From contig NZ_CANMIO010000018.1 in NCBI RefSeq assembly GCF_947497935.1, forward strand, positions 28,664 to 92,663: a stretch of DNA of 64,000 nucleotides, read 5' to 3'. The stretch comes from an uncultured Shewanella sp. (GTDB lineage Bacteria > Pseudomonadota > Gammaproteobacteria > Enterobacterales > Shewanellaceae). Below are positions 42,937 to 53,645 of this stretch, in pieces; the stretch's first letter is position 1, and each line of letters starts with the position of its first letter. A model generated the notes under the pieces. The model was given only the letters and a program-made list of their open reading frames with translations, was not told the DNA's origin and made no database searches. The position numbers and the translations under genes are program-made.

Positions 42937-44988
42937 TTATAGCGCTTCCGAGACTATCTTAGGCGTAACAAAAATCAGTAACTCCTGTCGCTCATTTTTA
43001 TCAGAGGTATTTCTGAACATGAAGCCTAAGTAAGGAATATCTCCCAGAATAGGAACTTTACTTACTCGGCTGATAAGTTGTTGCTGGTAAATACCACCCA
43101 GTACAATCGTCTCGCCGTGGTCCACCAGCACTTGTGTGCCAATGCGTTGTGTATCGATTGATACAGCTTGTCCTGTTGGCGTATCAACCGTTTGACCTTG
43201 CGAGTCTTGGGTAATTTCAAGATCTAAGATTACCCGATTATCTGGCGTGATTTGAGGGGTCACGCGTAGCGATAATACTGCCTTTTTAAAGGTTACCGTT
43301 GTTGCACCGCTGGAACTTGCCTCAACATAGGGGATCTCGACACCTTGTTCGATGAAAGCGGCCTTCTGGTTAGAGGTTGTGATACGCGGGCTCGCGATAA
43401 TCTCACCCTTATTCTCTTGCTCTAAAGCACTTAATTCAAGGTCTAGCACTGTACCATCGGCAAGCTTAGCCACGTGAAATGCAATACTTGTAGGATTTGC
43501 TACAGCTGCAGGAAGGTTGACGTTTAAGCGATCATCTAAACTTGGCACCGTGCCATTGGCAATATCACCCGCACCTTCAAGGCTACCTGAAGTGCCTTTG
43601 TTTCCCTGCTGATCGGTCACGCCCCAACGCACACCAAGATCTTCTGAAACATTGTCCTTTACTGTCACCATTCGCGCTTCAATCAAAACCTGTTTGATTG
43701 GAATATCTAGCACTTCAATTAGGCGGTGAATATTTTCTAATGTCTCTTCAGTATCTTTAACTAACAGGGTATTAGTACGCTCATCGACTGCCACACTACC
43801 TCGACTGGTTAGCAAGCTAGAGTCTTCACCCTTTAGCAAGCCTGCAATATCGACTGCTTTAGCGTAGTTAATCTGTAAATATTCAGAGTAGAGTGGGGCG
43901 AGTTCCTTCACTTCCTGCATATTCTTTAGCTCTTGGCTTTCACGAATAGCGATCTCTTCGATAGGGGCAACCATTAAGATATTACCTTCAATGCGCTTAT
44001 CTAGGCCTTTTGCTTGAAGAATAAGATCTAATGCCTGATCCCATGGCACATCATCGAGTCTTAGAGTGATATCGCCTTCAACGGTATCGCTGGTGACTAA
44101 GTTGAAGTTATTGTAATCAGCAATAATCTGCAGCACGGTTCTAACCGAAATATTCTGGAAGTTTAATGACAGTGAACGCCCATCATATTTTTTCTCTTCC
44201 TTAACAATATTCATTCGCTCGGTTTTCTTCATACTTAACTTGAACAAACTACCCTCTTGCTTGTAGTTATATTCATAGTTACCGTCTATATCGATAAGAA
44301 AGCGGGCGGTTAAGTCTTCTTTGAAAGTTTCAAAACTTTTAACTGGTGTCGCAAAATCATATACATCCATCACGTATAGGAAATCACTATTAATATCTGT
44401 GTTATAAAGCTTTAGCTCGAGCTTGGCACCAACCTGCTCAACATTTGCAGCCACAGAGCTATTATTGAGTTTTACAAGTAACTCGCCACCACCATCTTTA
44501 GTGCGACGAAAATCAATATTCTCAATACTATTAACAAAAGGGTTTTCACCTGTAGTTCCCTGGCTGGCAACCTCATCATTAATAGTTAAACGATAGGTAT
44601 TTCCCACCACTTTACCCTGGTAAGGCTTCACCTTATCTAAGCCAACAAACACTTGTAAGTTATTACCATTTGGTACCGTACTTACGGTTTCTACACCAAC
44701 GGTTTTAATCGGCAAGGTTTGCTTTTCTAATGCTGAAATACTGTCATCAAATCCTAGAATAATCTGCGCAGGAGAGGCGTTTAAATCGATTTCAGGCTCT
44801 TTAATATCATTTTCAAAGATCAACTGTAGTTCGAGTTGATGATCCACTACGGCGTGGTATTTGACATCAATGAGTCGATTCGCGGCATATGAATGCTGAG
44901 TCATGCCTACGATTAATGCGAAACCAATAATGGCCTTAAAATAAGGCAGTACCTTAAAGCTGGCTTTTGGCGTGGTTAAAGATCTCAT
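42937..44988 (-). CDS. pilQ: Type IV pilus secretin PilQ
   Basis: 683 residues from the ATG at 44988, which has GAGGGA just upstream; an in-frame ATG at 45003 is also possible. Signal peptide (~1-33), two AMIN domains in the N-terminal third (~37-270), a secretin N0/STN domain near 300 (NISVRTVLQIIADYNNFNLV), a second N domain (~385-450) and the secretin core (~520-680, VTFKKAVLSLRVTPQITPDNRV, GETIVLGGIYQQQ). It forms the outer-membrane pore for the pilus. Last of pilMNOPQ. Confidence 0.95.
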   Translation of the reverse strand: MRSLTTPKASFKVLPYFKAIIGFALIVGMTQHSYAANRLIDVKYHAVVDHQLELQLIFENDIKEPEIDLNASPAQIILGFDDSISALEKQTLPIKTVGVETVSTVPNGNNLQVFVGLDKVKPYQGKVVGNTYRLTINDEVASQGTTGENPFVNSIENIDFRRTKDGGGELLVKLNNSSVAANVEQVGAKLELKLYNTDINSDFLYVMDVYDFATPVKSFETFKEDLTARFLIDIDGNYEYNYKQEGSLFKLSMKKTERMNIVKEEKKYDGRSLSLNFQNISVRTVLQIIADYNNFNLVTSDTVEGDITLRLDDVPWDQALDLILQAKGLDKRIEGNILMVAPIEEIAIRESQELKNMQEVKELAPLYSEYLQINYAKAVDIAGLLKGEDSSLLTSRGSVAVDERTNTLLVKDTEETLENIHRLIEVLDIPIKQVLIEARMVTVKDNVSEDLGVRWGVTDQQGNKGTSGSLEGAGDIANGTVPSLDDRLNVNLPAAVANPTSIAFHVAKLADGTVLDLELSALEQENKGEIIASPRITTSNQKAAFIEQGVEIPYVEASSSGATTVTFKKAVLSLRVTPQITPDNRVILDLEITQDSQGQTVDTPTGQAVSIDTQRIGTQVLVDHGETIVLGGIYQQQLISRVSKVPILGDIPYLGFMFRNTSDKNERQELLIFVTPKIVSEAL

Positions 44989-45009
44989 TATTCCCTCAGT
45001 CATCTCTTA

Positions 45010-45528
45010 TTATTCTCCCGTTAATTCCATGCTACTGTTGCGCTCAGTCCAGCAGCCTGCTCCATCTGGGATTAATTCTATTATTTCGACAGTTTGCGGT
45101 GTTACTTTAGCTATTTTGCCGTGATAAAGGCCCAAATATTGGCCTACACCTAAACGGTAAACACTGCCATCAGTGGTCTCAAGTAGAGCCCAAATATCAT
45201 CTTGCTCGCTCAAGGTGCCTCGCATACGAAGATTATCTAATGCATAGGTTTCCAATCGACCTTTACGGCGCTTTAAATCAGGCTGTAAGCAATCTTTGGT
45301 GGTATCGATAATCTCTTCAGTTAATTCTCTTGAAGGTGGCACATAGGGACTTCTCATTAAATCTGCTTGATAAGCAAAGTGCTCAAACTTTGGCGTTTCC
45401 TTTAATGGCGGAATATGAGCAACATGCTGAGCCTTAGTTGTAGTAACAAACAACTCCAGATCGCTTTTATCCCCAATACAGCCTGTAAGTAAAACACTTA
45501 GCATTAAAAGTGGTAGCAGTTTCATCAT
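45010..45528 (-). CDS. pilP: Type IV pilus inner-membrane lipoprotein PilP
   Basis: 172 residues. Lipobox LTGC gives Cys17; disordered proline-rich linker to ~75, then the beta-sandwich HR domain (LRMRGTLSEQDDIWALLETTDGSVYRLGVGQYLG). It links PilNO to the secretin. The start overlaps the pilO stop by 4 bases. Confidence 0.92.
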   Translation of the reverse strand: MMKLLPLLMLSVLLTGCIGDKSDLELFVTTTKAQHVAHIPPLKETPKFEHFAYQADLMRSPYVPPSRELTEEIIDTTKDCLQPDLKRRKGRLETYALDNLRMRGTLSEQDDIWALLETTDGSVYRLGVGQYLGLYHGKIAKVTPQTVEIIELIPDGAGCWTERNSSMELTGE

Positions 45529-46145
45529 TTTGCCGCCCCCTTCTTACCTTTTGCTGGTAATTCTGCACCCTCTTTAAATCGGTAGGTTTTAGCCAGAATA
45601 TCCATCCCTAGCTCACCAGAATCATTTCGCTTAATAACAAAATCATGCAAGCTAACAATTCGAGGTAGCTGAGCAACGCCTCCAACTAGGTGACCTAATT
45701 CGTGGTAATCACCGCTAACCACTATTTTGATAGGAAATTCGATATAGAAATCACGTGCGATTTCCGACTCCCAGTCTAGGCTCTTAATATTTAATCCTGA
45801 ATCAGTTGCCACAAAGGTAATGTCATCCAGTAATCCTGGCATTTCATTTTTTGAAGGCAGCATTTTAAGTAGCTCAGCAAACTGCACTTCCATAATCGCG
45901 AGTTGTTCACGATAGAGTTTCAAGTTTGCGGCCAGCTGATACTTAGATTTAAAGTCTGTTTTTAATTGTTGCTCTTTATTCTGCTCAGCACTAAGTGAGT
46001 CAAGAGCGTCTGAAATGAATAGAAAATAACTACCAACAAACACACACACGGCCAGTACGGCAGCAAATACAATTTTTACCAGTTGCGGCCAAGCGCCAAT
46101 ATTTTCAAAATCAATATCTTTGAATTGATCTAAGTCTAAGTTCAT
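45525..46145 (-). CDS. pilO: Type IV pilus assembly protein PilO
   Basis: 206 residues: a short cytoplasmic N-terminus, one membrane helix (IVFAAVLAVCVFVGSYFLFI, ~26-46), a coiled coil and a ferredoxin-like periplasmic domain. It pairs with PilN to form the alignment complex. Start overlaps the pilN stop by 4 bases. Confidence 0.92.
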   Translation of the reverse strand: MNLDLDQFKDIDFENIGAWPQLVKIVFAAVLAVCVFVGSYFLFISDALDSLSAEQNKEQQLKTDFKSKYQLAANLKLYREQLAIMEVQFAELLKMLPSKNEMPGLLDDITFVATDSGLNIKSLDWESEIARDFYIEFPIKIVVSGDYHELGHLVGGVAQLPRIVSLHDFVIKRNDSGELGMDILAKTYRFKEGAELPAKGKKGAAK

Positions 46146-46723
46146 TTACTCGCTCCCTGCACTGTGCTTGCAGATAGCAGTTCACTATTAACTATGGTCA
46201 CTCTTAATGTGAAACGCTGTAACTGTCTTAATTCTTCATTTTGAGCGACTATCGATTGCATATTAGGATCTTGCAACCAAGCCGATGCTTCAATTTTTCG
46301 CATCATATTAGCGACATTATTATTTGACTCACTGCGCCCTTCAATCCACAGCATACTGCCTTTCTTTTCGATGCTAGACAGGTAGATCCCAGGTGGAACG
46401 ACACGTACCAATTCGTCTAACACATGGGTCGGTAAGTTTCTCGACTGCTGTAGGCCCAAAATAATTTCGGTGCGTCTCTCGATATCTTTCTTGCGGGTAC
46501 GGATCTTTGTGATTTCAGAAATTTGCGCCTCAAGAAGCTGAATTTCAGACTGCAGGTAAGCGTTACGACTTTTCTGTTCATCGATAAACATATCGATTGT
46601 CATCAACGACAAATAAACCACTAAACCAGAAACTAAAAATACCAAGGCTAAAATGCCAGTGTAATCTCGCTTCTGTTTTTCTCTCGCTTCTTCGCGCCAA
46701 GGTAATAAGTTTATGTTCGCCAT
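46142..46723 (-). CDS. pilN: Type IV pilus assembly protein PilN
   Basis: 193 residues. The cytoplasmic N-terminal INLLPWREE motif (4-12) binds PilM; a membrane helix (~24-43), a coiled coil and a periplasmic domain follow. It overlaps pilM by 13 bases on the same strand. Confidence 0.94.
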   Translation of the reverse strand: MANINLLPWREEAREKQKRDYTGILALVFLVSGLVVYLSLMTIDMFIDEQKSRNAYLQSEIQLLEAQISEITKIRTRKKDIERRTEIILGLQQSRNLPTHVLDELVRVVPPGIYLSSIEKKGSMLWIEGRSESNNNVANMMRKIEASAWLQDPNMQSIVAQNEELRQLQRFTLRVTIVNSELLSASTVQGASK

Positions 46724-47790
46724 TCTGAATAGCTCCTTAGGGCTAAGCCACAGGCCAACATATACTTACTAATTTGAGGCTGTAGATGGCTCTTTATCGC
46801 CTCATCGGCATGTAGGCAGCCTTGGAATGGGTCGGCAATAATCGTATGCACACCTAACTCATTAACCATTAGCTCAGCCATACCTTCAAGCTTCGATGTA
46901 CCACCACATAGGACAATATGGTCAACTTTATCTCGACCGCTAGAAGTGCAGTAAATTTGTAATGTGCGTTTAATTTGTTGCAATAACTGTGTCTGGAATG
47001 GCGACAAGACTTCAAATACATAGTTGCGCGGTAATTCACCTTCAAGCTTAGCTTTTTCAGCCTGCTCATAGGTCATTCCATAGAAAGATAAGATTGATTG
47101 GGTAAACTGCTCGCCACCAAAGGCTTGCTCACGGACAAATGTGGTTTCTCCGTCCTCGACGACTGAGAACGTGGTGATGTTGGCACCAATATCTACCAGC
47201 GCCACCACTTTGTCGCTAACATCATCTGGCAGTTGACCCGCTATCATGTCAAAAGAGCGACCTAACGCATAGCCTTCGACATCAACCACTTTAGCTTCTA
47301 GATTCACCGCATCGAGCGAGTCACTTAAACTATCGATATTTTCAGAACGACAAGCGCTTAATAGCACATCGACTTTAGTGGGATCGCTACGATTCGCACT
47401 TAAGGTTTCGAAATCAATATTCACTTCATCGAGGGAATAGGGAATAAGGTTATCGGCTTCAATTTCAATTTGAGCCTCCATCTCTTCTTCACTTAATGCC
47501 GAATCCATAAAAATAACTTTGGTCATGACCGCGGAACCAGAAACAGCAACGGCGGCATATTTAGTCGACTTAGGTAAAACACGTTTTATTTGTTTTAAGG
47601 CATCGACAACGGCGTCACTATCACGGATCTCATGATCATTTACGGCTCCTTTTTTCAAAGGAACGGCTGCATGGCTTAATATTTTGTACCCGTCAGCAGT
47701 CTTGCTCAGCAGTATAGCTTTTACTTCATGGGATCCCACATCTATCCCAACCATCTGCGGGGCTTGACGCTTCCAAAAATTAGAAAGCAT
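46711..47790 (-). CDS. pilM: Type IV pilus assembly ATPase-fold protein PilM
   Basis: 359 residues with the actin/FtsA-like fold: phosphate 1 VGIDVGSHEVKAILL (~14-28), LVDIGANITTFSV (~198), and adenosine motif VLCGGTSKLEGM (~293). It is the cytoplasmic partner of PilN. First gene of the pilus cluster; it is divergent from mrcA, an arrangement common in gammaproteobacteria. Confidence 0.95.
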   Translation of the reverse strand: MLSNFWKRQAPQMVGIDVGSHEVKAILLSKTADGYKILSHAAVPLKKGAVNDHEIRDSDAVVDALKQIKRVLPKSTKYAAVAVSGSAVMTKVIFMDSALSEEEMEAQIEIEADNLIPYSLDEVNIDFETLSANRSDPTKVDVLLSACRSENIDSLSDSLDAVNLEAKVVDVEGYALGRSFDMIAGQLPDDVSDKVVALVDIGANITTFSVVEDGETTFVREQAFGGEQFTQSILSFYGMTYEQAEKAKLEGELPRNYVFEVLSPFQTQLLQQIKRTLQIYCTSSGRDKVDHIVLCGGTSKLEGMAELMVNELGVHTIIADPFQGCLHADEAIKSHLQPQISKYMLACGLALRSYSEWRT

Positions 47791-48224
47791 AGTCCAAAGT
47801 CACTTTTATAGTTATTGTATCCAAAGTAGATTAGCACAAAATCAACTCGTTATAGCTATTTGTACAAAATGTTTCTCAACTTTACAATTGCTATTTTTTT
47901 GACGCCAAACACTCACTTATACGCAACTCTGACACAAGCACCACCGACATAGGTTACATTTCCAACATAATTACCACTTTATTCTTCATTGCAGCGATAT
48001 AAACCAGAAAAACCTTTAACCTTGGTCATAAAAACTGAATCCGTTACTCATAAATGTTTAGGTGATTTTTTACGTTAATTCATTTTTCAATTAATTTTCT
48101 TTAAAAAAAACATTCAAATTAAGTTATCAAGAAAAAAGCTCAGCCTAATCTGGTAACAAGACTTCACCATTTCCACCTTGGCTTATATACTGTTGTTCTT
48201 ATTTTTAGTTCTTGGAATATTGCG
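47791..48224. other. Divergent promoter region between pilM and mrcA
   Basis: 434 AT-rich bases with no ORF of interest. It holds the mrcA promoter candidate (48163-48191); the pilM promoter is not located. Confidence 0.6.
48163..48191 (+). promoter_or_regulatory. Candidate mrcA promoter
   Basis: TTCACC (48163-48168) and TATACT (48186-48191) separated by 17 bases, 33 bases before the GTG start. Confidence 0.4.
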
Positions 48225-50774
48225 GTGAAGTGGTTTAAACGACTTTTAATAGCTTTCTTTAGCCTTGGCTTACTTGGCATCGGAGCGATAGCGGCAGCTT
48301 ATTTTTATGTGCTGCCGGATCTCCCAGATGTTACAACGTTAAAGACGGTAAAATTACAAACACCACTTCGTATTTATAGTAGTGATGGCAAGCTGATCTC
48401 TCAATTTGGTGAAAAGCGCCGTATCCCACTTAAGCTAGAAGAGGTACCTAAGCCTCTCCTACAAGCTTTTATCGCTACCGAAGATGCACGTTTCTACGAA
48501 CACAAGGGTATCGACCCAATTGGTATTTTACGTGCCGCATCAGTGATGCTGACAACAGGTCAAAAGAAGCAAGGTGCAAGTACTATCACCATGCAAGTAG
48601 CACGTAACTTCTTTTTGACTCGTGATAAGACCATCATACGTAAAGTAAAAGAGATCTTTATCTCGATTCATATCGAACAACTGCTCACCAAAGATGAAAT
48701 TCTAGAGCTCTACGTAAACCGTATCTACCTAGGTCAACGTGCTTACGGTGTGGGTGCTGCTGCGCAGGTTTATTATGGAAAAGAAGTAAGTGAGCTGACC
48801 CTGCCAGAAATGGCTGTCATTGCCGGCTTACCTAAAGCGCCATCAACACTGAACCCGATCACTTCAAAAGCCCGCGCAAAAGCACGCCGCGACGTGGTTT
48901 TAATGCGAATGAACGAGGTTGGCTATATCAATTCTGCTGAATATCAAGCCGCTATTGCTAGCCCAATTACCGCTAAATATCACGGTGCCGTAATTGATCT
49001 GTACGCCCCGTATATTTCTGAAATGGCTCGTGATTACCTAGTTGCAAAGCTTGGAGAAGAAGAGGCCTATACAGGCGGTTACGATATCTATACCACTGTC
49101 AATTCTAAACTCCAGCTCGATGCGCAAAAAGCATTACGTAATAACGTTTACTCTTATGATGAGCGCCACGGATATCGCGGCAGAGTAAAAGAGCTATGGA
49201 CAAAGACAGCGCTAGAGCCTGAAGAGATCACCGCCAAATTGAAGCAAACCGGTGCATTCCAAGGTATGTTCCCTGCGGCTGTATTGTCTGTAAATGAACA
49301 GACCGCCACAGTGATGAACGCAAAAGGTGAAACCATCGAGCTACCTTGGGATGGTATCAAGTGGGCGCGTAAATTTATCACCAACAAACGCCAAGGCAAG
49401 GCCCCAAAGCTTGCATCGGATGTGTTAAAACCTGGCGAACAAGTTTGGATCCGCAACAATGGTAACTTCTGGCAATTAAGCCAAGTACCATTGGTTGCCA
49501 GCGCCCTCGTCTCTCTAGATCCACATGACGGCGCAATCCGCACTTTAGTCGGTGGCTTCAGCTTTTACACGAGCCAATACAACCGCGTGACTCAGGCCAA
49601 GCGTCAGTTAGGTTCGAACATTAAACCTTTCATCTATAGCGCCGCGCTTGAAAAAGGCTACACCCTTGCCACCCTTATTAACAACGCGCCAATTAATAAA
49701 CCTGATACACGTCAGGGCACAGCTTGGCGCCCTAAAAATTCACCGGATGTTTATGGCGGCCCAACTCGCCTCCGCGTGGGTTTAGCACAATCTATCAACG
49801 TCATGTCTGTTAGAGCCATGCGCTATGCAGGTCTGGATGCCACCATTGCAGAGTTAGTAAAGTTTGGTTTCGATCCAGCCGACTTGCCACGTAATGAATC
49901 GATTGCTTTAGGCTCTCCATCAGTAACACCACTGCAAGTGGTCACCGCGTTTTCTGTGTTTGCTAACGGTGGCTATCTAGTCGAACCGTACTTTATTGAG
50001 CGTGTACAAACGGCAAATGGCGATATCGTAGAAGAAGCTAACCCAACACTAGCCTGCAAACCTGTATTAGCTGAGCCAGCTATTAGTGATGATCCTTTTG
50101 CCGCTATGGCCAATGAGCTTCAAGCAAGCACGACACCTTTAGAAAACTTATCTGCCGTCAATGAAATCCATCAATGCGGCGATGAAGATTCACGTTTTGC
50201 GCCACAGATTATTTCGGAGCAAACGGCCTTCTTAATCACCGAAGCACTTAAGAGTGTAATTTGGGGCGGTGGTAATTGGAGTAAAGGAACTGGCTGGAAC
50301 GGTACGGCATGGCGCGCCGCGCGCGTAGTAAATCGCCGTGATATTGCAGGTAAAACAGGTACAACTAACGAATCTCGTGATACTTGGTTTAGTGGTTTCA
50401 ATCCTAAACTTGCTACCACAGTTTGGGTCGGTTTCGATGACCATAGCCAGGAACTCGGTCGCACAAGTTGGAACGCAAACGGCGCCAAAGATCAGATCTC
50501 TTTAGCTGAAGCCGGCGCAAAAACAGCAGGTCCAGGCTGGAATGAGTTTATGAAGGATGCCTTAGCAGGTACGCCTGAAGTACCAATGTCGCCACCAGAA
50601 GGCATCGTATCGGCACGAATCGATCTTGCCACCGGCAAGTTGACGCGTAAAACAGATTACACCAGCAAGTTTGAGTACTTTATTGCTGGTACTGAGCCTA
50701 CGGAATACGTGACTGAGCAAGAAGATAATAGTGATATTTTTATTGACGAGCCAGATGAAGATCTATTCCAGTAG
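48225..50774 (+). CDS. mrcA: Penicillin-binding protein 1A (class A, bifunctional)
   Basis: 849 residues. Membrane anchor ~6-28. Transglycosylase domain has catalytic E86 in ATEDARFYEHKGIDPIG and the KxxxxxQG-type block TGQKKQGASTITMQVARN. The transpeptidase domain has S464-NIK, and KTGT at 710-713; the OB-like insertion lies between. The protein polymerises and crosslinks peptidoglycan and is stimulated by LpoA (encoded at 29841). Start is GTG with GGA 8 bases upstream. Confidence 0.95.
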   Translation: MKWFKRLLIAFFSLGLLGIGAIAAAYFYVLPDLPDVTTLKTVKLQTPLRIYSSDGKLISQFGEKRRIPLKLEEVPKPLLQAFIATEDARFYEHKGIDPIGILRAASVMLTTGQKKQGASTITMQVARNFFLTRDKTIIRKVKEIFISIHIEQLLTKDEILELYVNRIYLGQRAYGVGAAAQVYYGKEVSELTLPEMAVIAGLPKAPSTLNPITSKARAKARRDVVLMRMNEVGYINSAEYQAAIASPITAKYHGAVIDLYAPYISEMARDYLVAKLGEEEAYTGGYDIYTTVNSKLQLDAQKALRNNVYSYDERHGYRGRVKELWTKTALEPEEITAKLKQTGAFQGMFPAAVLSVNEQTATVMNAKGETIELPWDGIKWARKFITNKRQGKAPKLASDVLKPGEQVWIRNNGNFWQLSQVPLVASALVSLDPHDGAIRTLVGGFSFYTSQYNRVTQAKRQLGSNIKPFIYSAALEKGYTLATLINNAPINKPDTRQGTAWRPKNSPDVYGGPTRLRVGLAQSINVMSVRAMRYAGLDATIAELVKFGFDPADLPRNESIALGSPSVTPLQVVTAFSVFANGGYLVEPYFIERVQTANGDIVEEANPTLACKPVLAEPAISDDPFAAMANELQASTTPLENLSAVNEIHQCGDEDSRFAPQIISEQTAFLITEALKSVIWGGGNWSKGTGWNGTAWRAARVVNRRDIAGKTGTTNESRDTWFSGFNPKLATTVWVGFDDHSQELGRTSWNANGAKDQISLAEAGAKTAGPGWNEFMKDALAGTPEVPMSPPEGIVSARIDLATGKLTRKTDYTSKFEYFIAGTEPTEYVTEQEDNSDIFIDEPDEDLFQ

Positions 50775-50806
50775 ACCTATTCCCGTAAACCATAGTCAGA
50801 AATAAT

Positions 50807-50844
50807 AAAAACGCGGTCACTCAATAGAGTGACCGCGTTTTTTT
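50807..50844. terminator. Bidirectional terminator between mrcA and argH
   Basis: ACGCGGTCACTC/GAGTGACCGCGT stem with AATA loop, A-rich before and seven T after. It ends both converging transcripts. Confidence 0.9.
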
Positions 50845-50866
50845 ATACTCACTATTTTAGTGACTA

Positions 50867-52234
50867 TCAGCTCTCTTGCTTAGTCGCCAATGCGCTGCGA
50901 ACTTGAAGCAAAGAGGTTCCACCAATGGCTTCGCGCTTTGCTAAGCAAGACTCTATGGTCAAGCAATCATATACGTCAGCTTCGATTGCTGCGCTGAAGG
51001 CTTGCAACTCTATTAGAGTCAATTCCTCTAAAGGCGTTTGTTTGGCAATCGCACTCACTACGGCTTCACCTACAACATGATGCGCCTCTCTAAACGGCAT
51101 CCCTTTCGCCACTAAATAATCAGCCAGTTCAGTCGAGTTAGCATAGCCTTGCTTAGCGGCGTTAAGGGTTTTCTCTCGATTCACCTGTAAGCCACTTAAT
51201 ACCAAGCCTGCCATTTCAAGACAAATCGACCAGCTATCCATTACATCGAACAGGCCTTCTTTGTCTTCCTGCATATCTTTATTGTACGCAAGCGGCAACG
51301 CTTTCATGGTGGTTAAAATTCCCATTAAGGCGCCGTAAACACGACCAGTCTTGCCTCTAATTAGCTCTAGAGCATCTGGGTTTTTCTTCTGTGGCATCAA
51401 TGAAGAGCCAGAGGTCACTTCATCATCGAGATCGATGAAACCTGCTTCACCACTGTTAAAGAAAATTAAGTCTTCAGCCATACGACTTAAATGCATCATG
51501 CTGATAGAGGCATCACTGCAGATCTCAATCACATGATCTCTGTCAGAGACAGTATCTAAGCTATTGAGCGTCGGCGAGGCAAAACCTAAGGACTTTGCCA
51601 GCTTCACTCTATCCATAGGGTAAGCCGTTCCCGCTAATGCTCCCGTACCTAACGGACAAGTATCGGCGCGCTTAAGCGCATCTTGCAAGCGGCTAATATC
51701 ACGCTCAAACATCTCAACATAAGCTAAACACCAGTGGCCAAACAATACTGGCTGAGCTCTTTGAAGGTGTGTATATCCCGGCATTACCGCGTCAAGTTCA
51801 CGCTCGGCAAGCTCGATCAATGCGGCTCTTAAGTTAGTAAGTAAACCTAGTAGCTGTTCACCCTCTTTCTTACACCAAAGCTTAAGGTCGGTAGCCACCT
51901 GATCATTGCGCGAACGTCCCGTATGCAACTTTTTGCCGAGATCGCCCACTTTAGCAATCAGCGACTGCTCAACAAAACTATGAATATCCTCGGCACCTGA
52001 AGCGATTATAAGCTCAGGACTCTCTTGGGTTTCCGCGAGTAATTCATTTAACGCTTGATGTAGCTCGGTGCATTCTTGCTCGGTCAGAATACCGACTTGC
52101 GTAATCGCACTCGCCCAAGCAATTGAGCCAACAATGTCTTGCTCTATGAGCCGAAAGTCCACAGGTAATGAGTCATTGAAAAGTTTAAACAGTGCACTGC
52201 TTTCTTGGCTAAATCTGCCACCCCATAATGCCAT
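50867..52234 (-). CDS. argH: Argininosuccinate lyase
   Basis: 455 residues. Fumarase/aspartase superfamily signature SSLMPQKKNPD near 278-288, HTGRSRND near 105 and TYMDR-equivalent HLQRAQPV near 158. It releases fumarate to form arginine. It is the plain lyase, without the C-terminal acetyltransferase fusion found in some marine relatives. Last gene of argCBFGH; GAGGAAG precedes the start. Confidence 0.95.
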   Translation of the reverse strand: MALWGGRFSQESSALFKLFNDSLPVDFRLIEQDIVGSIAWASAITQVGILTEQECTELHQALNELLAETQESPELIIASGAEDIHSFVEQSLIAKVGDLGKKLHTGRSRNDQVATDLKLWCKKEGEQLLGLLTNLRAALIELAERELDAVMPGYTHLQRAQPVLFGHWCLAYVEMFERDISRLQDALKRADTCPLGTGALAGTAYPMDRVKLAKSLGFASPTLNSLDTVSDRDHVIEICSDASISMMHLSRMAEDLIFFNSGEAGFIDLDDEVTSGSSLMPQKKNPDALELIRGKTGRVYGALMGILTTMKALPLAYNKDMQEDKEGLFDVMDSWSICLEMAGLVLSGLQVNREKTLNAAKQGYANSTELADYLVAKGMPFREAHHVVGEAVVSAIAKQTPLEELTLIELQAFSAAIEADVYDCLTIESCLAKREAIGGTSLLQVRSALATKQES

Positions 52235-52344
52235 TATGACTTCCTCTACAATCTAATAAAGTGGTGTTATCCACCTTTAACCATACGCTTTTAAAGCGCT
52301 AGCCACATATTGTTAGCGCTCACTAACTTTTAATGATTTACCGC

Positions 52345-53583
52345 TTACTTTTGCTGGTGCAACGCTCTGATGCGGCTTGATAGCGAGTAAAGGCGGATAA
52401 AGCCTTCAGCATCTTTTTGGTTATAAACATCATCAGCACCAAAGGTGGCAAATTCTTCTGAATACAAACTATTTGGTGAACGCTTTTTCACTATACTTGC
52501 TTGGCCTTTATAAAGCTTAACCACCACTTCACCGTTAACCAGATCTGCCAGAGGCTTAGAAGCGCCAAGCAGAGACTCACACAATGGCGTGAACCAGCGG
52601 CCGTCATAGACAAGGTGTGCCATCTGCGCGCCAACTTGCTCACGCCACTCGCGGCTAGTTCTATCAAGCACTAACTCTTCAATAGCGCGCAGTGCTGCGA
52701 ACATCACTGTACCGCCAGGTGTTTCATAACAACCACGAGACTTCATGCCTACCAGTCTGTTTTCAGTAATATCGATTCTGCCCACACCATGAGCACCCGC
52801 GACTTCATTCAATACCATCAGCGCTTTATATGGTGACAAAGCCTCACCATTAACTTTAGTGATCTTGCCCTGTTCGAGTTCAAGAGCCACATATTCAGGC
52901 TGGTTAGGCGCATCTTCTGGCGCTACAGTCATGGTCCAAACCCCTTTTGAAGGCTCATTCCATGGATCTTCTAGCTCACCGCCTTCGTGAGAAATATGCC
53001 AAGCGTTCGCATCACGGCTATAGATCTTAGTTGCCGAAGCGCTAGTTGCGATGTTACGCACAGCAAGATAGTCGAGCAGATCTTCACGGCTCACCATCTC
53101 CCACTCACGCCAAGGCGCGATCACTTTTAAATCTGGCGCTAGCGCCGCAAAGCAGCCTTCAAAACGTACTTGATCATTACCCTTGCCAGTACAGCCGTGA
53201 CAAACCGCATCCGCCCCCACTTTACGAGCGACTTCAACCTGCGCCTTAGCAATAATAGGTCTCGCCATCGAAGTGCCTAATAGGTAAGTACCTTCGTAAA
53301 TAGCGCCTGTCGCAATAGTGGGATAGATATAATCCGCCACCAGCTCCTCTTTTAAATCGACGATGTAGCACTCTGATGCGCCAGAGGCGATGGCTTTTTC
53401 ATACAAGCCTTCTAGCTCTGCATCACCTTGGCCAACATCGGCGCAAAAGGCCACAATTTCACAGTTGTTATAAGTTTCTTTTAACCAAGGAATAATCGCC
53501 GAGGTGTCTAAGCCACCGGAATACGCCAGAACGACTTTCTTTACATCTGCTTGAGTATTTATCACTGAATTTACGTTAGACAT
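52345..53583 (-). CDS. argG: Argininosuccinate synthase
   Basis: 412 residues. ATP-binding AYSGGLDTSAIIPWL at 19-33, CHGCTGKGNDQVRFE (~127) and citrulline/aspartate-binding residues typical of the family. It joins citrulline and aspartate. Between argF and argH, with gaps of 62 and 110 bases. Confidence 0.96.
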   Translation of the reverse strand: MSNVNSVINTQADVKKVVLAYSGGLDTSAIIPWLKETYNNCEIVAFCADVGQGDAELEGLYEKAIASGASECYIVDLKEELVADYIYPTIATGAIYEGTYLLGTSMARPIIAKAQVEVARKVGADAVCHGCTGKGNDQVRFEGCFAALAPDLKVIAPWREWEMVSREDLLDYLAVRNIATSASATKIYSRDANAWHISHEGGELEDPWNEPSKGVWTMTVAPEDAPNQPEYVALELEQGKITKVNGEALSPYKALMVLNEVAGAHGVGRIDITENRLVGMKSRGCYETPGGTVMFAALRAIEELVLDRTSREWREQVGAQMAHLVYDGRWFTPLCESLLGASKPLADLVNGEVVVKLYKGQASIVKKRSPNSLYSEEFATFGADDVYNQKDAEGFIRLYSLSSRIRALHQQK

Positions 53584-53645
53584 TTGTTCTTCCTACTACT
53601 TTGTTTTGTCATCAGTTCGCCTATGCAAACTAATCGTTGTTCTAA